A stretch of DNA of 64,000 bases from Aspidapion aeneum (lineage: Eukaryota; Arthropoda; Insecta; Coleoptera; Brentidae), in assembly GCA_963576565.1 (NCBI GenBank), contig OY755039.1, forward strand, positions 71,546,912 through 71,610,911, read 5' to 3'. Under the pieces are notes generated by a model. It was given only the letters and a program-made list of their open reading frames with translations. It was not told the origin of the DNA and ran no database searches. Numbering within the stretch: position 1 is the stretch's first letter; every line of letters begins with the position of its first letter. Positions 42,847 to 55,542 of this stretch are shown here, in pieces. The translations under genes were made by a program, and so were the position numbers.

Positions 42847-45391
42847 TGTAAGAGGGTTTCGTCATCTAACGAATTTTCCCCTACTTTTGACGTCCCAGGG
42901 TTTCGGTCGATTCAATCCTGGGATTTCGAGGGATAGAATCGATCGAAATTTTGCCTCGGGCGCCACTCTAGGAAATAAGGGAGCCTAGAGTCTCCCTTGC
43001 CTCTCGGGTATGCTTTTAAACAGTGGAGAATAACCAGGTAAGTAAACTACAATTTCATTAAAAACTCAATTTCTATAAATACTAGTTTATGTGTATTTTG
43101 TCATTTTAATTTAGTGGTACAAACCCTCAAAGAAAATAACTAAATATATGCAACTTAATAAATAAAACAAAACTATAAATGCCTTATTTCTATCAAGTCA
43201 AATAAAAAAACTCCAGTTTACTTTGTTTGCGCTATTCTAGCACAGACAGTTAGGTATTTAAAAAAAAGTGAAAGTTATGAAAAAGGACCTAAAACTCAAC
43301 GCCTATCACCTCGGAACTCTAACAAAAGGATTTAACAAATCTGGTTAGGTCCGATTAGATCGGATGGACGTTAGTTAAATACTGATTTCTTTTTGCCCCA
43401 AAAAGACTTTTCCCAACATAAAAAAAAATTGGAGAAAGATTTCCTTAAACAGCTGGTAGTTAATTACATACTATAATTTTACAAATTTACGGCTATTTAA
43501 CTGGAAGAAAACGAAACTTTACCAACTTTGAAGTTTCACAGGACTGGTCGGGTCATATATGTCTCGCGGTTCGGTTCGGTTCATGTCGGTTATGTACAAA
43601 AGAAACGGAAAGGAAAATTAAACAGAATATTTACAAATAGAAACGGAATGTGGTACCACTTTAACAGGTTTAATTTACGGTGAGAGCATATATGTCTTAC
43701 GGTAACAGGTAACAGGTTATTTACAAAAGAAACGGATAAAAATTTAACTATACCAACTTTTAAGTTTATAAGGTCGCGGTGGCAATAACGAAGCAATAAT
43801 CGTGACAGAAAAAAAAATCGTTAATTATGAAAAATAAAAAGAGAATTAGGAAGAAATTAATAAATACCAGGTTTTATCTAAACGGGAGAGCTGGCTGCAC
43901 AAAGCCGCGATGATTATGAGTCGGTGACGAAACATACGGCCCACGAAACATAATCTATAGCTTTGTTATCATTTTTGCTTTCTCGAAAGAGAACAAAAAT
44001 AATAATAAAAAACGGGAAACGAGAACGGGGGTTTAGCAAAGCGCTACAATTATAAGTCGGTGACGAAACATACAGCCCACGAAATATAATCTATAGCTTT
44101 GTTATCATTTTTGCTTCCTCGAAAGAGAACAAAAATAATAATAAAAAAATGGGATTCGGGAAACGAGGACGGGGGTTTAGCAAAGCGTTGCAATTATGAG
44201 TCGGTGACGAAACATAAGGCCCACGAAACATAATCTATAGCTTTGTTATCATTTTTGCTTCCTTGAAAGAGAACAAAAATAATAAAAAAAACGGGAAACG
44301 AGGACGGGGGTTTAGCAAAGCACTACAATTATAAGTCGGTGACGAAACATCCAGCCCACGAAATATAATCTATAGCTTTGTTATCATTTTTGCTTCCTCG
44401 AAAGAGAACAAAAATAATAATAAAAAAAACGGGAAACGGGAAACGAGGACGGGGGTTTAGCAAAGCGCTACAATTATGAGTCGGTGACGAAACATACGGC
44501 CCACGAAACATAATCTATAGCTTTGTTATCATTTTTGCTTCCTTGAAAGAGAACAAAAATAATACAAAAAACGGGAAACGAGGACGGGGGGTTTAGCAAA
44601 GCGCTACAATTATAAGTCGGTGACGAAACATACGGCCCACGAAATATAATCGATAGCTTTGTTATCATTTTTGCTTTCTCGAAAGAGAACAAAAATAATA
44701 AAAACCAGGACAAGGGAAACTGGTGTGTCAAATCCGGGATGATTATTACTTGGTGACGAACCTGCAGTCCACAAGTAATAAACCCGATTTGTTTCTTAAT
44801 TTTCTTGCGAAAGAAAATTAATAAATACCAGAAAACATGTAAGATACTAACGGGAAATCCTGGGATCGGGAAAGGACAAACAAGTAATTTGCACGGTTCA
44901 AAATAAATTCAAATCAAATAGAATTATAAAAACTTTGACTAAGGCAAAAACGAGGTTTCTTTTATAAATCCCATTCTTACCAGAAACCGGTCGACACCTA
45001 CACACACCGCGTACCACCTATACATTGTGCTCGAACGAGAAACAAATCTCGAATCCCCGTATGGGCGAAGGCTTTACTGTTTTATAGGCTAGAGCTCGGC
45101 TACAAATCGAGAACCAACGGAAATAACCGAATGAAACCCAACCACGTTTTTAAAAATGAACGTGGATTGACTTATTCGGAATATTATTTTATCTAGTCTT
45201 TTTGCAACAAACGTTTTGAAAGGCTTTAATGCCATTCATATGTCAAAACGGCATTTTTCCTCGGAAAATATGAAACAAAATTAATAAGCGAAAATTGAGT
45301 CAGGTTTCAGTAAAAATATTTTTTAACTGTCTGAGCTTAAATAGTCTAGAAAATTAATTAAAACAATAAAAAAAATAGTAACTTCGTTACA
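42847..45391 (-). repeat. 3' LTR (minus-strand sense), 2545 bp
   Basis: Plus-strand reading starts TGTAAGAGGGTTTCG and ends CTTCGTTACA. Against the right copy I saw one homopolymer length difference near 44010 and one base change near 44767. Short open frames within it occur identically in both copies and are not genes. Confidence 0.92.
43915..44740. repeat. Tandem array inside the LTR, ~140-bp unit, six copies
   Basis: GTCGGTGACGAAACAT recurs at about 43920, 44057, 44202, 44335, 44481 and 44618. Each unit also carries TATAGCTTTGTTATCATTTT and GGGGGTTTAGCAAAGCG. The same array is in the other LTR at 53403-54228. In LTRs such arrays often lie in U3 and carry enhancers; that role here is inference. 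Confidence 0.88.
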
Positions 45392-45406
45392 TTCCCCACC
45401 TACTTC
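45377..45406 (-). promoter_or_regulatory. Polypurine tract next to the 3' LTR
   Basis: On the minus strand GAAGTAGGTGGGGAA immediately precedes TGTAACGAAG, the LTR start, as expected for a plus-strand DNA primer. Confidence 0.65.
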
Positions 45407-46500
45407 GGCAAAAAAAAAGAACAAAAAAAAATAAACTCAATGACTACCTTTCTTTTTTCTTTTTTTTTAACCTTACAAACGATTTACAAAATAACAAAAA
45501 CTAAATTAAACAAAATAAAAAAAACAAAACCTGCATTTCTCTCTGATCATACCCATCGCTAGTGCCTCTTAATGCTCTTAATAGTCTTGACGGTCCTCCA
45601 ATGCTGTTCAGATTTCGGTACAACTTTGGGCCGGCACCCAAAGTTGAGTGGTTTTACGGAACACCCCTATACAAGGGTTGAAAATGCGGAACCTTGATAA
45701 ACACCAAGGGAGCAGATTACTAACCATACGAAGCACCCTTAACCTCCTGCGCTTTCCTTAGAACCCAAATGTTGGTTTACAGAAACTCCAATGCTAAACA
45801 TCTTTTGGTATTGTAGCTTCGGTTTTTAAAATGCACCATTTTCCTCGACTAAAGAAGTTGTGTCTAGCGGTGTTATTTTTATCGGCGAGTTATTTTAGGT
45901 TGTCATGACAACTTGTAACGGTTTCTTCAAGGTAAACCTACTACACGGTCTGTAGTGCCCCTAAATTTAGTAGGGGTTGGCAGAACATTACTCACTAGAC
46001 CTAGATCACTTTGGATCGGATCTGAGTAACAATTTTCCATAACAAATTGTTAAAATTTTCTAATGGGATACTGGCGACAGCGGTTACAAAGTCGGTCATT
46101 TCCATTTGTTTTACCTCCTTCGGAGCCAGTATGGTGGTTTCCTCAATTGTATACATTGTAATTTACAACACCCTTAAGCTCTGAAAAGAGCTGTTCGGCT
46201 GTTCGGAAAGTGTACTGGTTAGATCTACTTTATTGTTCATGCGGATAGTTCTGCCTTAAGGTTAAATCGGAGTTTGCGAACGAGTTTGCTACTGACGGTA
46301 CTTCAAAGTACATCAAGTTGGGCTTTCGAAGGAACACGCAACTTGAAGGAATAGCCTTGGACTGTGTATGTGGTAGTGCTCATGCGGATGGTACTGCCTT
46401 GAGGTTAAGTCGGAGTTTGCGAACGGGCTTATGGTGCTACTGACGCTACGTCAAAATTCATCATGTTGAGTTATTCGAAGTAGACTCGGTAACTTTAGAA
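45407..46500. other. LTR-element interior without coding sequence
   Basis: No gag or pol motif was recognised. Related phrases near 46240-46300 and 46380-46450 (GCGGATGGTACTGCC, GGAGTTTGCGAACG) indicate a tandem pair. Confidence 0.5.
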
Positions 46501-48170
46501 TAATTTTGGAGTGAGTTTGCGGTACTAATTGACCAGGTTGAGTGCGTAATTTGCTTCAAATTCAATTTTTCGTGAGGGGTGGTACCCGGACCATCGGGTT
46601 TTGGATCTCGGAGTTCTAACTTTTGGCGGTTTCTAAAGTTATAAGTTTTTTTTTCCGAAAATACCCCCGAATTACAGAAGGGATTTAAGTAATTTTAGCA
46701 ACTCTAATCTGGATATTGACTGACCATCGGATTTTTCTACAGGGTGCCTGCTACATTATAACTTTTGGTGGATTCCCAAGTTATAAGTTGCTTACTGAAG
46801 CATCGGAAGTACTGTATTTATAGTGACCATCATATTTTGGATCTAGAAGTTATAACTTTTGGCGATTTCCAAAGTGATAAGTTGTTGCCGGAAATACCCC
46901 GGGATTACAGAAAGGATTTAAGTAATATTATCTCCGAGTCTGGATTTTGACTGACCATCAGATATTTTCTACAGGTTGACTGCTAAGTTATAACGTTTGG
47001 CGGTTTCCAAAGTTACAAGTTGATTGATCACCGGTTTTTTTTTCTCCAGAGGATTCATGGCTGCTGAGTTATAAGTTTTGGCGATTTTCAAACTTATAAA
47101 TTGACTGATTACCGGTTTCTTTCTTCAGAGGCTTAATGGCTGCTGCATTATAACTTTCGATGGGTTCCAAAGTTATAAAGTTTTTTTTTAAGTACCCTTG
47201 AATTATTGGAAAAAAATAGATTAAATCTTAGAAAATAATCATCGGGTTTTTGGAACTCGGAGTTATAACTTTTGGCAGTTTCTAAAGTTAAAAGTTGTTG
47301 TCGGAAGCCCCTTAAATTTTTGAAGGGGTTAAAAAAATATATATTTTTTTTTAATAACTGGCAACCTCCGTGTTTTGGATCTTGAAGTTATAACTTTTGG
47401 CGGTTTGTAAAGTTATAAGTTGTTACTGAAAATACCCCTAAATTACAGAAGGCTATTTAAGTAATCTTAGAAACTCTAATCTGGATTTTGACTGACCATG
47501 GGGTTTTGTCCACAGGTTGGCTGCTGAGTTATAACTTTTGGCGGTTTCCAAAGTTACAAGTTGACTGAATACCGGTTTCTTTCTTCAGAGGCTTGATGGC
47601 TGCTGCATTATAACTTTTGGGCGGGTTCCAAAGTTATAAGGTATTTTTGAAGCGTCCTTAAAGTATTGCAGGGTTTCAAAAAAAAAATAGATTAAATCCC
47701 AGAAAATATCAGGATTTAAACTAATTATCGGGTTTTGGACTTCGGAGTTGTAACTTTTGGCGGTTTGCAAAGTCATAAATTGTTGCCGGAAATACCCCTG
47801 AATTACAGAGAACTCTAATCTGGATTTTGACTGACCATCGGATTTTTTCTACCGGTTGGCTGCTGATTTATAACTGTTGGCGTTTTCCAAATTTATATGT
47901 GGACTGATTACCGGTTTTCTTCTTTAAAGGCTTGATGACTGCTACATTATAACTTATGGTGGGTTCCAAAGTTATAAGGTGTTTTTAAAGCACCCTTGAA
48001 TTAAGGAAGGGGTTAAAAAGAAATAGATTAAATCTTAGAAGATAACTGGATTTAAACTAACCATCAGTTTTGGATCTCGGAGTTATAACTTTTGGCGGTT
48101 TCCAAAGTTATAAATTGTTACCGGAAACAACCGTAAATTACTGAGCTAATTTCCAGAATTTAATCTTAAA
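46500..48170. repeat. Diverged tandem array (TATAACTTTTGGCGGTTTCC unit)
   Basis: The word recurs every 90-140 bp, coupled with AAGTTATAAGTTG, GGAAATACCCC and TGACTGACCATCGG. The interior of the LTR element is built largely of this array. Confidence 0.85.
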
Positions 48171-48639
48171 ATTTAATTAACATAAAGTTAAAAAACAATA
48201 ATAACTTTTATGCAATTTCGCTAACAAAAAAACAAAATTAAAAATAAAAAAAATTAAATTATATTTGTGTCAAATTATTTTATAATAATTTTTATTACGT
48301 AAAAAAAATATTTCCCCACATGGAAAACGGCTTCGTGCTTCAGTAAAGCAAATTCAAGTTTTAAACAAAAAACTAAAATTTTAAAAATTGTTGATAATCG
48401 AAAAATATTTTTAAATTAGTTTTCTATTTGAACAGGATTTTCTTTTTAAATCTGTTTTTTTTTGTTAATGGAATTTATATGGTTAAACAAATATATTAAT
48501 TTTTTTTGTTTAAAAAAAACAATTCTACTCAAGAAAAAATATATGATTTTTGTTGAAATTACTTAAAAATTTTCTTTGTTTACAAAATTGAGATGCCAAC
48601 TTCTAAACTCTTAGTATTGTCAGTTTAGAAGTTGGTACT

Positions 48640-49210
48640 CCGGTACGGAAACAGGTCCAATTAGGTCAGATCAGGTCGGGACATGTTAGTTACGGCTAGG
48701 TCAGGTCAGGTCCGGATTCGTCAGGTCAGGTCCGGATATGTCACGTCAGGTCCGGATATGTCAGGCTAAATCCAACTAGTTTAGATCAAGTCAGATTTGA
48801 CTAGGTCAGGTCCGGCTATGTCATGTCAGGTCCAACTAGTTTGGGTCAGATCAGGTCAGATCCGACTAAATCAGGTCCGGCTAGTTCGGGTCTGGTCCGG
48901 ATGGGTCAGGTCAGGTCCGGATAAGCCAGGTGAGGATCTGCTAAGTCAATCAAGTCAGTATGGGTCAGGCCTGTTCCAGATCGATCAAGTCAAATTCGGA
49001 TAGGTCAGGTCAGGTCCAGATATGTTCGCGTCTAGCGAGGTCAGGTCAAGTTCGGATATGTCAGGTCAGGTCCGGTACGGTTAGGCCATGTCAGGTCCGG
49101 ATATGTCACGTTAGGTCCGGATATATCACGTCAGGTCCGGATATGTCAGGCTAGGTCCAGATAGGCCAGGCCAGCTTAGCTCAAATCAAGTCAAGTTCGG
49201 ATACTTACGA
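48640..49210 (+). repeat. GGTCAGGTCCGGATATGTCA minisatellite
   Basis: Units of about 20-35 bp with GGTCAGGTC and GTCCGGATA words. Open frames through it are repeat translations. Scattered units recur to about 50400. Confidence 0.9.
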
Positions 49211-50184
49211 TTAGGTACATCTAAAGTCAATATAACAAATACAATTCCAACTACAAAATGGCTTTAAGAAAAATTCTAATTTAATACAATGGTTTTCCAG
49301 TCAGGTCAGGTCATATCAAAACGGTTACGCGTTTCAAATAAATCAGGTTCGGTAAGGTACATGTCACACAGAATCAAAATGAAAAAGCCAAAAATAATCA
49401 AAATTATAAACTAGGTCAGATCAGGATGGTCTGGTTTGACTGGTATTCTCAGAGCATGTCAGGTATAAAACCGGTTAATAATTTAAAGTTAAAAGAAAAT
49501 TATTTAGTTTAACATAAAACATTTAAACACCTAATGGAAGTCAGGTCGCGTGACGCAGTATCTAGCTTTAATTAAAAGCCAAATGTCACTAAAAAAAATT
49601 ATGCCAAAATAACTCACCTAGGATTTAAAAAAAAACTTAATCCAAGAAAAAATTAGGTCAGGACAAGCTTGCTCTGGTTTGACTGGTAATCAGAGGGCAG
49701 GTCAGGTATTAGATCGGATAGTGATCGGATATCATTAATCATTTTTAAAAAAATTATTCGGTTTAAAATAAAACATTTATATTCTAGGTACTTCAATTTA
49801 GGTCAGGTGAGGCGGTATCTAGTTTTAATTAATTAATTTTAGCAAAATGTTTATGAATAAAAAAAATGTAGTCCAATATAACCATAAAATTTAATTATTA
49901 TTAAAAATTAACGTCACCCAGAATTTTTAAAAAAACAAAATCCAAAAAATTAGGTCAGGTATACAGTCGGTTTAATAATTTAAAAAAAAATATTAATTTT
50001 AAAACAAAAACATTTCAATAGTCACTTCTAGGTACGACAAGTCAGGTCAGATAAGGCAGTATCTAGTTTTAATTAAAAGCAAAATGCTTATTAATAAAAA
50101 AATTAGGCTAAAATAACAATAAGATATATTTAACGTCACCCAGTATTTTTAAAAAACAAAATCCAAAAAAACACATTTTTTTTC

Positions 50185-50250
50185 AGGTTCGGTTCGGTTC
50201 GGTTCGGCTTGGCTCGGTTTGGTTCGGTTCGGTTCGGTTCGGTTCGGTTC
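50185..50250 (+). repeat. TTCGG pentanucleotide array inside the LTR element
   Basis: About twelve GGTTC units with TTGGC and TTTGG variants. It is the same motif as at 23.7-24.6 kb and 60.9-62.2 kb. Confidence 0.9.
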
Positions 50251-50619
50251 ATTACTGGTGTAGTTTGACGGGGAATCTCAGGGCAAATCAGGTATAAAAT
50301 CGGATTATAAAATAATAATTACAAAAATAAATTGTTTAGTAAAAATAAAAAAAATACGTAATTACTTTTAGTTACTTTGAGTCAGGTCACGTGAAGTAGA
50401 ACATAGTTAGGGTAGGTATCAGGGAGAATTAGAGTCACGCAGGATCTGGAAATAAAAAATAGAATCAAAAATTAAATCAGGCCAGCCAGGACCAACAACT
50501 CATATCAGGTTTCGTCCGGTAGTCTTAGGGCATGTCAGGTATTCGGTTTATTAATTAATAATAATAATAAAAAAATTATTTAGTGGAAAAAAAAAATTGT
50601 AATTACTTTCTACCACACA

Positions 50620-51110
50620 GGCCATGCTTTGACCCAAACTCCAATTTCTGAAATCCACCCCCACCCTTAAAAAAAACTAAAATGTATTCTGTTCAACTCC
50701 AGACCCAACCACCCTTCGTTTGATACCACACACGCCATATGTTCACTCAAACTCTAATTTTTAAAATGACCCCCACCTTTTTTTTTTTAAAACAGAAAAA
50801 AAAACTAGAATTTATTTTGTCCATCTCCAATTTTTGTAATCTACCCCCACCATTCTATTTGGCTTATGTTTGGTGCATTTTTCTATTTTTAAATAGGACC
50901 ATCCCGACCCAAGACACAGCCCAGGTATCAAACCTCACCAAAATCGAGCACGCGGTCCCTGAGCCATGCGTGCCGGTCGTTACAGACAGACAGACATACC
51001 GACAGACAGCCGGGCGACAAAAAAGTTTCAAAATCATCCGAAACGCAAAGATATACAAAAAAATTTGAAATCAGAGCAACTTTTTTTTCTCGAAAAAAAT
51101 AGCTCCCACT
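50620..51110 (+). repeat. Dispersed repeat copy B with GACAGACAGAC block
   Basis: Same-order match to 28130-28590, including CCCGACCCAAGACACAGCCC, GTTACAGACAGACAGACAT and GTTTCAAAATCATCCGAAAC. Its presence inside the LTR element shows that the element captured or received this repeat. Confidence 0.8.
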
Positions 51111-51339
51111 ACCATAGACAAAAGCGTTTTAGAAGAAAAAATAAAATCGCCACAGACCGACAAACGCAAGTACATGCAAACCTGAAATAAGATGTTTTAC
51201 TTTGCAAAGGCTTAAATTCTTATTTCTCCAACAATACTGATAAAAAACAACAAGTAAGAAAAAAAAACTTACATTTATTTTATTAATTTATCCTTTTTTT
51301 TAGGTTCAAATATTTTTTTACACAAAAAAAAAGTATCTC

Positions 51340-52080
51340 GCGCTTTAACAATGCATGAAAACAATAAATTTAAAATAACTGAATTCTGTTAAATTTAATA
51401 ATTTCTCAACCAAAAATACTATCGACTCGATTCTTACAGTACTAGTTTTTTTACACTTGAACAGTTTTAAGCAATTTAGAATAGAGTCTGGCAATTTTAA
51501 TTACTTCTCAACCAAAAAGGCACAATGACATAATTGTATTCAATTTTTAAAAACTGCAAATTGGAAGCAACTTCTGCCAATTTTCGTACCTTCCCAACCA
51601 AAAGGATATTAAATACTGAATATGTTTTGGACCGTTGCGGTGTAAGATTTTAATTTTTACCTTAGATAACTTAAATTTGCTAAACTTCTCAACCAAAAAC
51701 CAGTTTTAATTAATGAAGATTTTTCAATAAATTTATAAAAATTAAGAACGTTTCCATAAAAATGATTCCTAATATGGATTGAATATTTTGCAGTTTTGCA
51801 TTTCATGAAGTTTTTAGAAATAAAGTCTGACAATTTTAAAGACTTCGCAACGGAAAAGACCATGACTATAAAGCATATGTACTTTGCAGTTTTAATGATA
51901 AAATTATATTTATATTAAAAATTAAGCCGGAAATTTTGTTCCTTTTAACTTAAAACCGGTTTTTATTTCACATTTTAGGATACAGCGATTGCAAATTGGA
52001 TTTAATTGTCTTTTCTAAAAGTCTGCCAACATTAGATACTTCTCAACCAAAAGAAATACATAGATTGTTTACGGGTCCGA
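51340..52080. repeat. Diverged tandem array marked by TTCTCAACCAAAA
   Basis: TTCTCAACCAAAA or close variants recur near 51404, 51506, 51592, 51687, 51844 and 52042, each with a nearby TGCCAATTTT-like word. This is the region just 3' of the primer site in element sense, where gag would normally start. Confidence 0.75.
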
Positions 52081-52311
52081 CTTTTCGATTTCTAAAGCAA
52101 GGCACCGTTTATAAGCCTCCTTTTTTGTTAATTTACATATCTCAGTAACTGGGAACCTGCTTATTTTGGTGATTACGATCAGAAAAAAAAAATCAATATC
52201 TCCCTAAAATGATAAACCTACAAAATTAAGCCTAATTAATGCCTTATTCTCTTTTAAAAAAAATTATTTAAATAACCTGTCTGTTCTGTGCTAAAATGTG
52301 AGCAAACATTA

Positions 52312-52329
52312 GTCCCTGCTCGGGCGCCA
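52312..52329 (-). promoter_or_regulatory. tRNA-Lys primer binding site
   Basis: The minus strand reads TGGCGCCCGAGCAGGGAC, four bases inside the right LTR. It differs at one base from the classical primer site complementary to tRNA-Lys. It fixes the element's orientation as minus. Confidence 0.85.
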
Positions 52330-52333
52330 AATT

Positions 52334-54879
52334 TGTAAGAGGGTTTCGTCATCTAACGAATTTTCCCCTACTTTTGACGTCCCAGGGTTTCGGTCGATTC
52401 AATCCTGGGATTTCGAGGGATAGAATCGATCGAAATTTTGCCTCGGGCGCCACTCTAGGAAATAAGGGAGCCTAGAGTCTCCCTTGCCTCTCGGGTATGC
52501 TTTTAAACAGTGGAGAATAACCAGGTAAGTAAACTACAATTTCATTAAAAACTCAATTTCTATAAATACTAGTTTATGTGTATTTTGTCATTTTAATTTA
52601 GTGGTACAAACCCTCAAAGAAAATAACTAAATATATGCAACTTAATAAATAAAACAAAACTATAAATGCCTTATTTCTATCAAGTCAAATAAAAAAACTC
52701 CAGTTTACTTTGTTTGCGCTATTCTAGCACAGACAGTTAGGTATTTAAAAAAAAGTGAAAGTTATGAAAAAGGACCTAAAACTCAACGCCTATCACCTCG
52801 GAACTCTAACAAAAGGATTTAACAAATCTGGTTAGGTCCGATTAGATCGGATGGACGTTAGTTAAATACTGATTTCTTTTTGCCCCAAAAAGACTTTTCC
52901 CAACATAAAAAAAAATTGGAGAAAGATTTCCTTAAACAGCTGGTAGTTAATTACATACTATAATTTTACAAATTTACGGCTATTTAACTGGAAGAAAACG
53001 AAACTTTACCAACTTTGAAGTTTCACAGGACTGGTCGGGTCATATATGTCTCGCGGTTCGGTTCGGTTCATGTCGGTTATGTACAAAAGAAACGGAAAGG
53101 AAAATTAAACAGAATATTTACAAATAGAAACGGAATGTGGTACCACTTTAACAGGTTTAATTTACGGTGAGAGCATATATGTCTTACGGTAACAGGTAAC
53201 AGGTTATTTACAAAAGAAACGGATAAAAATTTAACTATACCAACTTTTAAGTTTATAAGGTCGCGGTGGCAATAACGAAGCAATAATCGTGACAGAAAAA
53301 AAAATCGTTAATTATGAAAAATAAAAAGAGAATTAGGAAGAAATTAATAAATACCAGGTTTTATCTAAACGGGAGAGCTGGCTGCACAAAGCCGCGATGA
53401 TTATGAGTCGGTGACGAAACATACGGCCCACGAAACATAATCTATAGCTTTGTTATCATTTTTGCTTTCTCGAAAGAGAACAAAAATAATAATAAAAAAA
53501 CGGGAAACGAGAACGGGGGTTTAGCAAAGCGCTACAATTATAAGTCGGTGACGAAACATACAGCCCACGAAATATAATCTATAGCTTTGTTATCATTTTT
53601 GCTTCCTCGAAAGAGAACAAAAATAATAATAAAAAAATGGGATTCGGGAAACGAGGACGGGGGTTTAGCAAAGCGTTGCAATTATGAGTCGGTGACGAAA
53701 CATAAGGCCCACGAAACATAATCTATAGCTTTGTTATCATTTTTGCTTCCTTGAAAGAGAACAAAAATAATAAAAAAAACGGGAAACGAGGACGGGGGTT
53801 TAGCAAAGCACTACAATTATAAGTCGGTGACGAAACATCCAGCCCACGAAATATAATCTATAGCTTTGTTATCATTTTTGCTTCCTCGAAAGAGAACAAA
53901 AATAATAATAAAAAAAACGGGAAACGGGAAACGAGGACGGGGGTTTAGCAAAGCGCTACAATTATGAGTCGGTGACGAAACATACGGCCCACGAAACATA
54001 ATCTATAGCTTTGTTATCATTTTTGCTTCCTTGAAAGAGAACAAAAATAATACAAAAAACGGGAAACGAGGACGGGGGGTTTAGCAAAGCGCTACAATTA
54101 TAAGTCGGTGACGAAACATACGGCCCACGAAATATAATCGATAGCTTTGTTATCATTTTTGCTTTCTCGAAAGAGAACAAAAATAATAAAAACCAGGACA
54201 AGGGAAACTGGTGTGTCAAATCCGGGATGATTATTACTTGGTGACGAACCTGCAGCCCACAAGTAATAAACCCGATTTGTTTCTTAATTTTCTTGCGAAA
54301 GAAAATTAATAAATACCAGAAAACATGTAAGATACTAACGGGAAATCCTGGGATCGGGAAAGGACAAACAAGTAATTTGCACGGTTCAAAATAAATTCAA
54401 ATCAAATAGAATTATAAAAACTTTGACTAAGGCAAAAACGAGGTTTCTTTTATAAATCCCATTCTTACCAGAAACCGGTCGACACCTACACACACCGCGT
54501 ACCACCTATACATTGTGCTCGAACGAGAAACAAATCTCGAATCCCCGTATGGGCGAAGGCTTTACTGTTTTATAGGCTAGAGCTCGGCTACAAATCGAGA
54601 ACCAACGGAAATAACCGAATGAAACCCAACCACGTTTTTAAAAATGAACGTGGATTGACTTATTCGGAATATTATTTTATCTAGTCTTTTTGCAACAAAC
54701 GTTTTGAAAGGCTTTAATGCCATTCATATGTCAAAACGGCATTTTTCCTCGGAAAATATGAAACAAAATTAATAAGCGAAAATTGAGTCAGGTTTCAGTA
54801 AAAATATTTTTTAACTGTCTGAGCTTAAATAGTCTAGAAAATTAATTAAAACAATAAAAAAAATAGTAACTTCGTTACA
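52334..54879 (-). repeat. 5' LTR (minus-strand sense), 2546 bp
   Basis: Nearly identical to 42847-45391, with a constant offset of 9487 bp changing to 9488 after one homopolymer insertion. High identity indicates a recent insertion, gene conversion, or an assembly effect. Confidence 0.92.
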
Positions 54880-54905
54880 GTACTTGTGACAGCTCTGCTT
54901 ACAGA

Positions 54906-55542
54906 AAGCTTTCTCAAGCTTAAAGGCAAGTCAGAAAATAATTTATTCTTGCTTGTCATCATTATTTTGAAACATCGAGTAGGTTTTTAACAGGAGCATT
55001 TGCCCACCCTAAATGTTGAAAATAATTTAATAATTTCCTAATTTAAACAATCAATCAATCAAGTTAGAACTTTAAACTTATTCCTACCTACATAATATTA
55101 TACATAAGATGCACTTATTCATAACAGCATCTAGGCTGAAGGATATTTCTCTCCATTGTGATGGTCTCACAAAAACAAAAGTGTTGCTGTATTTAAAGAC
55201 AGCTTTGTGGGCATCCTTGAAGGCCTTCAAAAACTCAGAAGACGACAATATTGCAACTAGAAAGGTGGCATTTCAGCTTTACAAAAGGAACATTTTGGGT
55301 AGCGTATTTTACACTTTGTTACGGTTATTGTTATTACTGAGTCTGCGCATCAGCAGCTTCTCGCTACTGTTTTGTTATTTACGGTAACGGCGCCCGGTAC
55401 TTACGGCGGCCGTCCTTTAATGTTTATGTTATTTTTTAAGGTTAGTTGTGTCTTGTATTTTTTCATGCAGTCGAATTTTTTACTTAAATTTCGATAGTTT
55501 GGTTTGTAAATAGATAAATCTAATAAAAATAAATAAACAAAT
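54906..55542. other. No gene recognised
   Basis: A 92-codon frame at 55109-55387 has no recognisable motif or similarity, and I do not call it. Confidence 0.4.

Larger units (their letters stand above)
42847..54879 (-). mobile_element. Non-coding LTR retrotransposon derivative (LARD-like), minus strand
   Basis: Two near-identical 2.5-kb LTRs flank 6.9 kb of internal sequence. A 4-bp duplication GTAC lies outside (42843-42846 and 54880-54883). On the minus strand the 5' LTR is the right copy. Four bases inside it lies TGGCGCCCGAGCAGGGAC, complementary to a tRNA-Lys 3' end, and a purine-rich tract (GAAGTAGGTGGGGAA) precedes the left LTR. Long LTRs with a tRNA-Lys primer site fit the Ulysses/Osvaldo/Woot group of insect Ty3/gypsy elements (recall). 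The internal region has no gag or pol frame and is mostly tandem repeats, so the element must have moved in trans. Confidence 0.9.
41888..54897. mobile_element. hAT-like element with a (ACTTCAAGTAC)n core, split by a 12-kb LTR element
   Basis: The left end CAGAGCTGTCA is mirrored by TGACAGCTCTG at 54887-54897. Flanking 8-mers CTTACCGA (41880-41887) and CTTACAGA (54898-54905) differ at one base. Left of the LTR insertion the interior is largely a tandem array of ACTTCAAGTACATTTAAAGT-like units (41905-42400 and again 42740-42846), with a MITE at 42158-42345. Without the nested insertions it would be about 0.8 kb. Confidence 0.75.

Noticed and set aside
43590..44731. Frames of 60-85 codons repeated exactly at 53077-54219
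   Set aside because: They are duplicated because they lie in the two LTRs, and part of them reads the internal tandem array. No gag or pol similarity.
48797..49154. Frames rich in VRSGQ and SGPDMS text
   Set aside because: These are translations of the GGTCAGGTCCGGATA minisatellite.
42847..54879. Segmental duplication rather than LTRs
   Set aside because: TG...CA termini, a 4-bp flanking duplication, a tRNA-Lys primer site and a polypurine tract at the correct positions fit LTRs.
55109..55387. 92-codon frame as a small gene
   Set aside because: No recognisable motif, no neighbouring exon or repeat link, and a length expected by chance in AT-rich DNA of this size.
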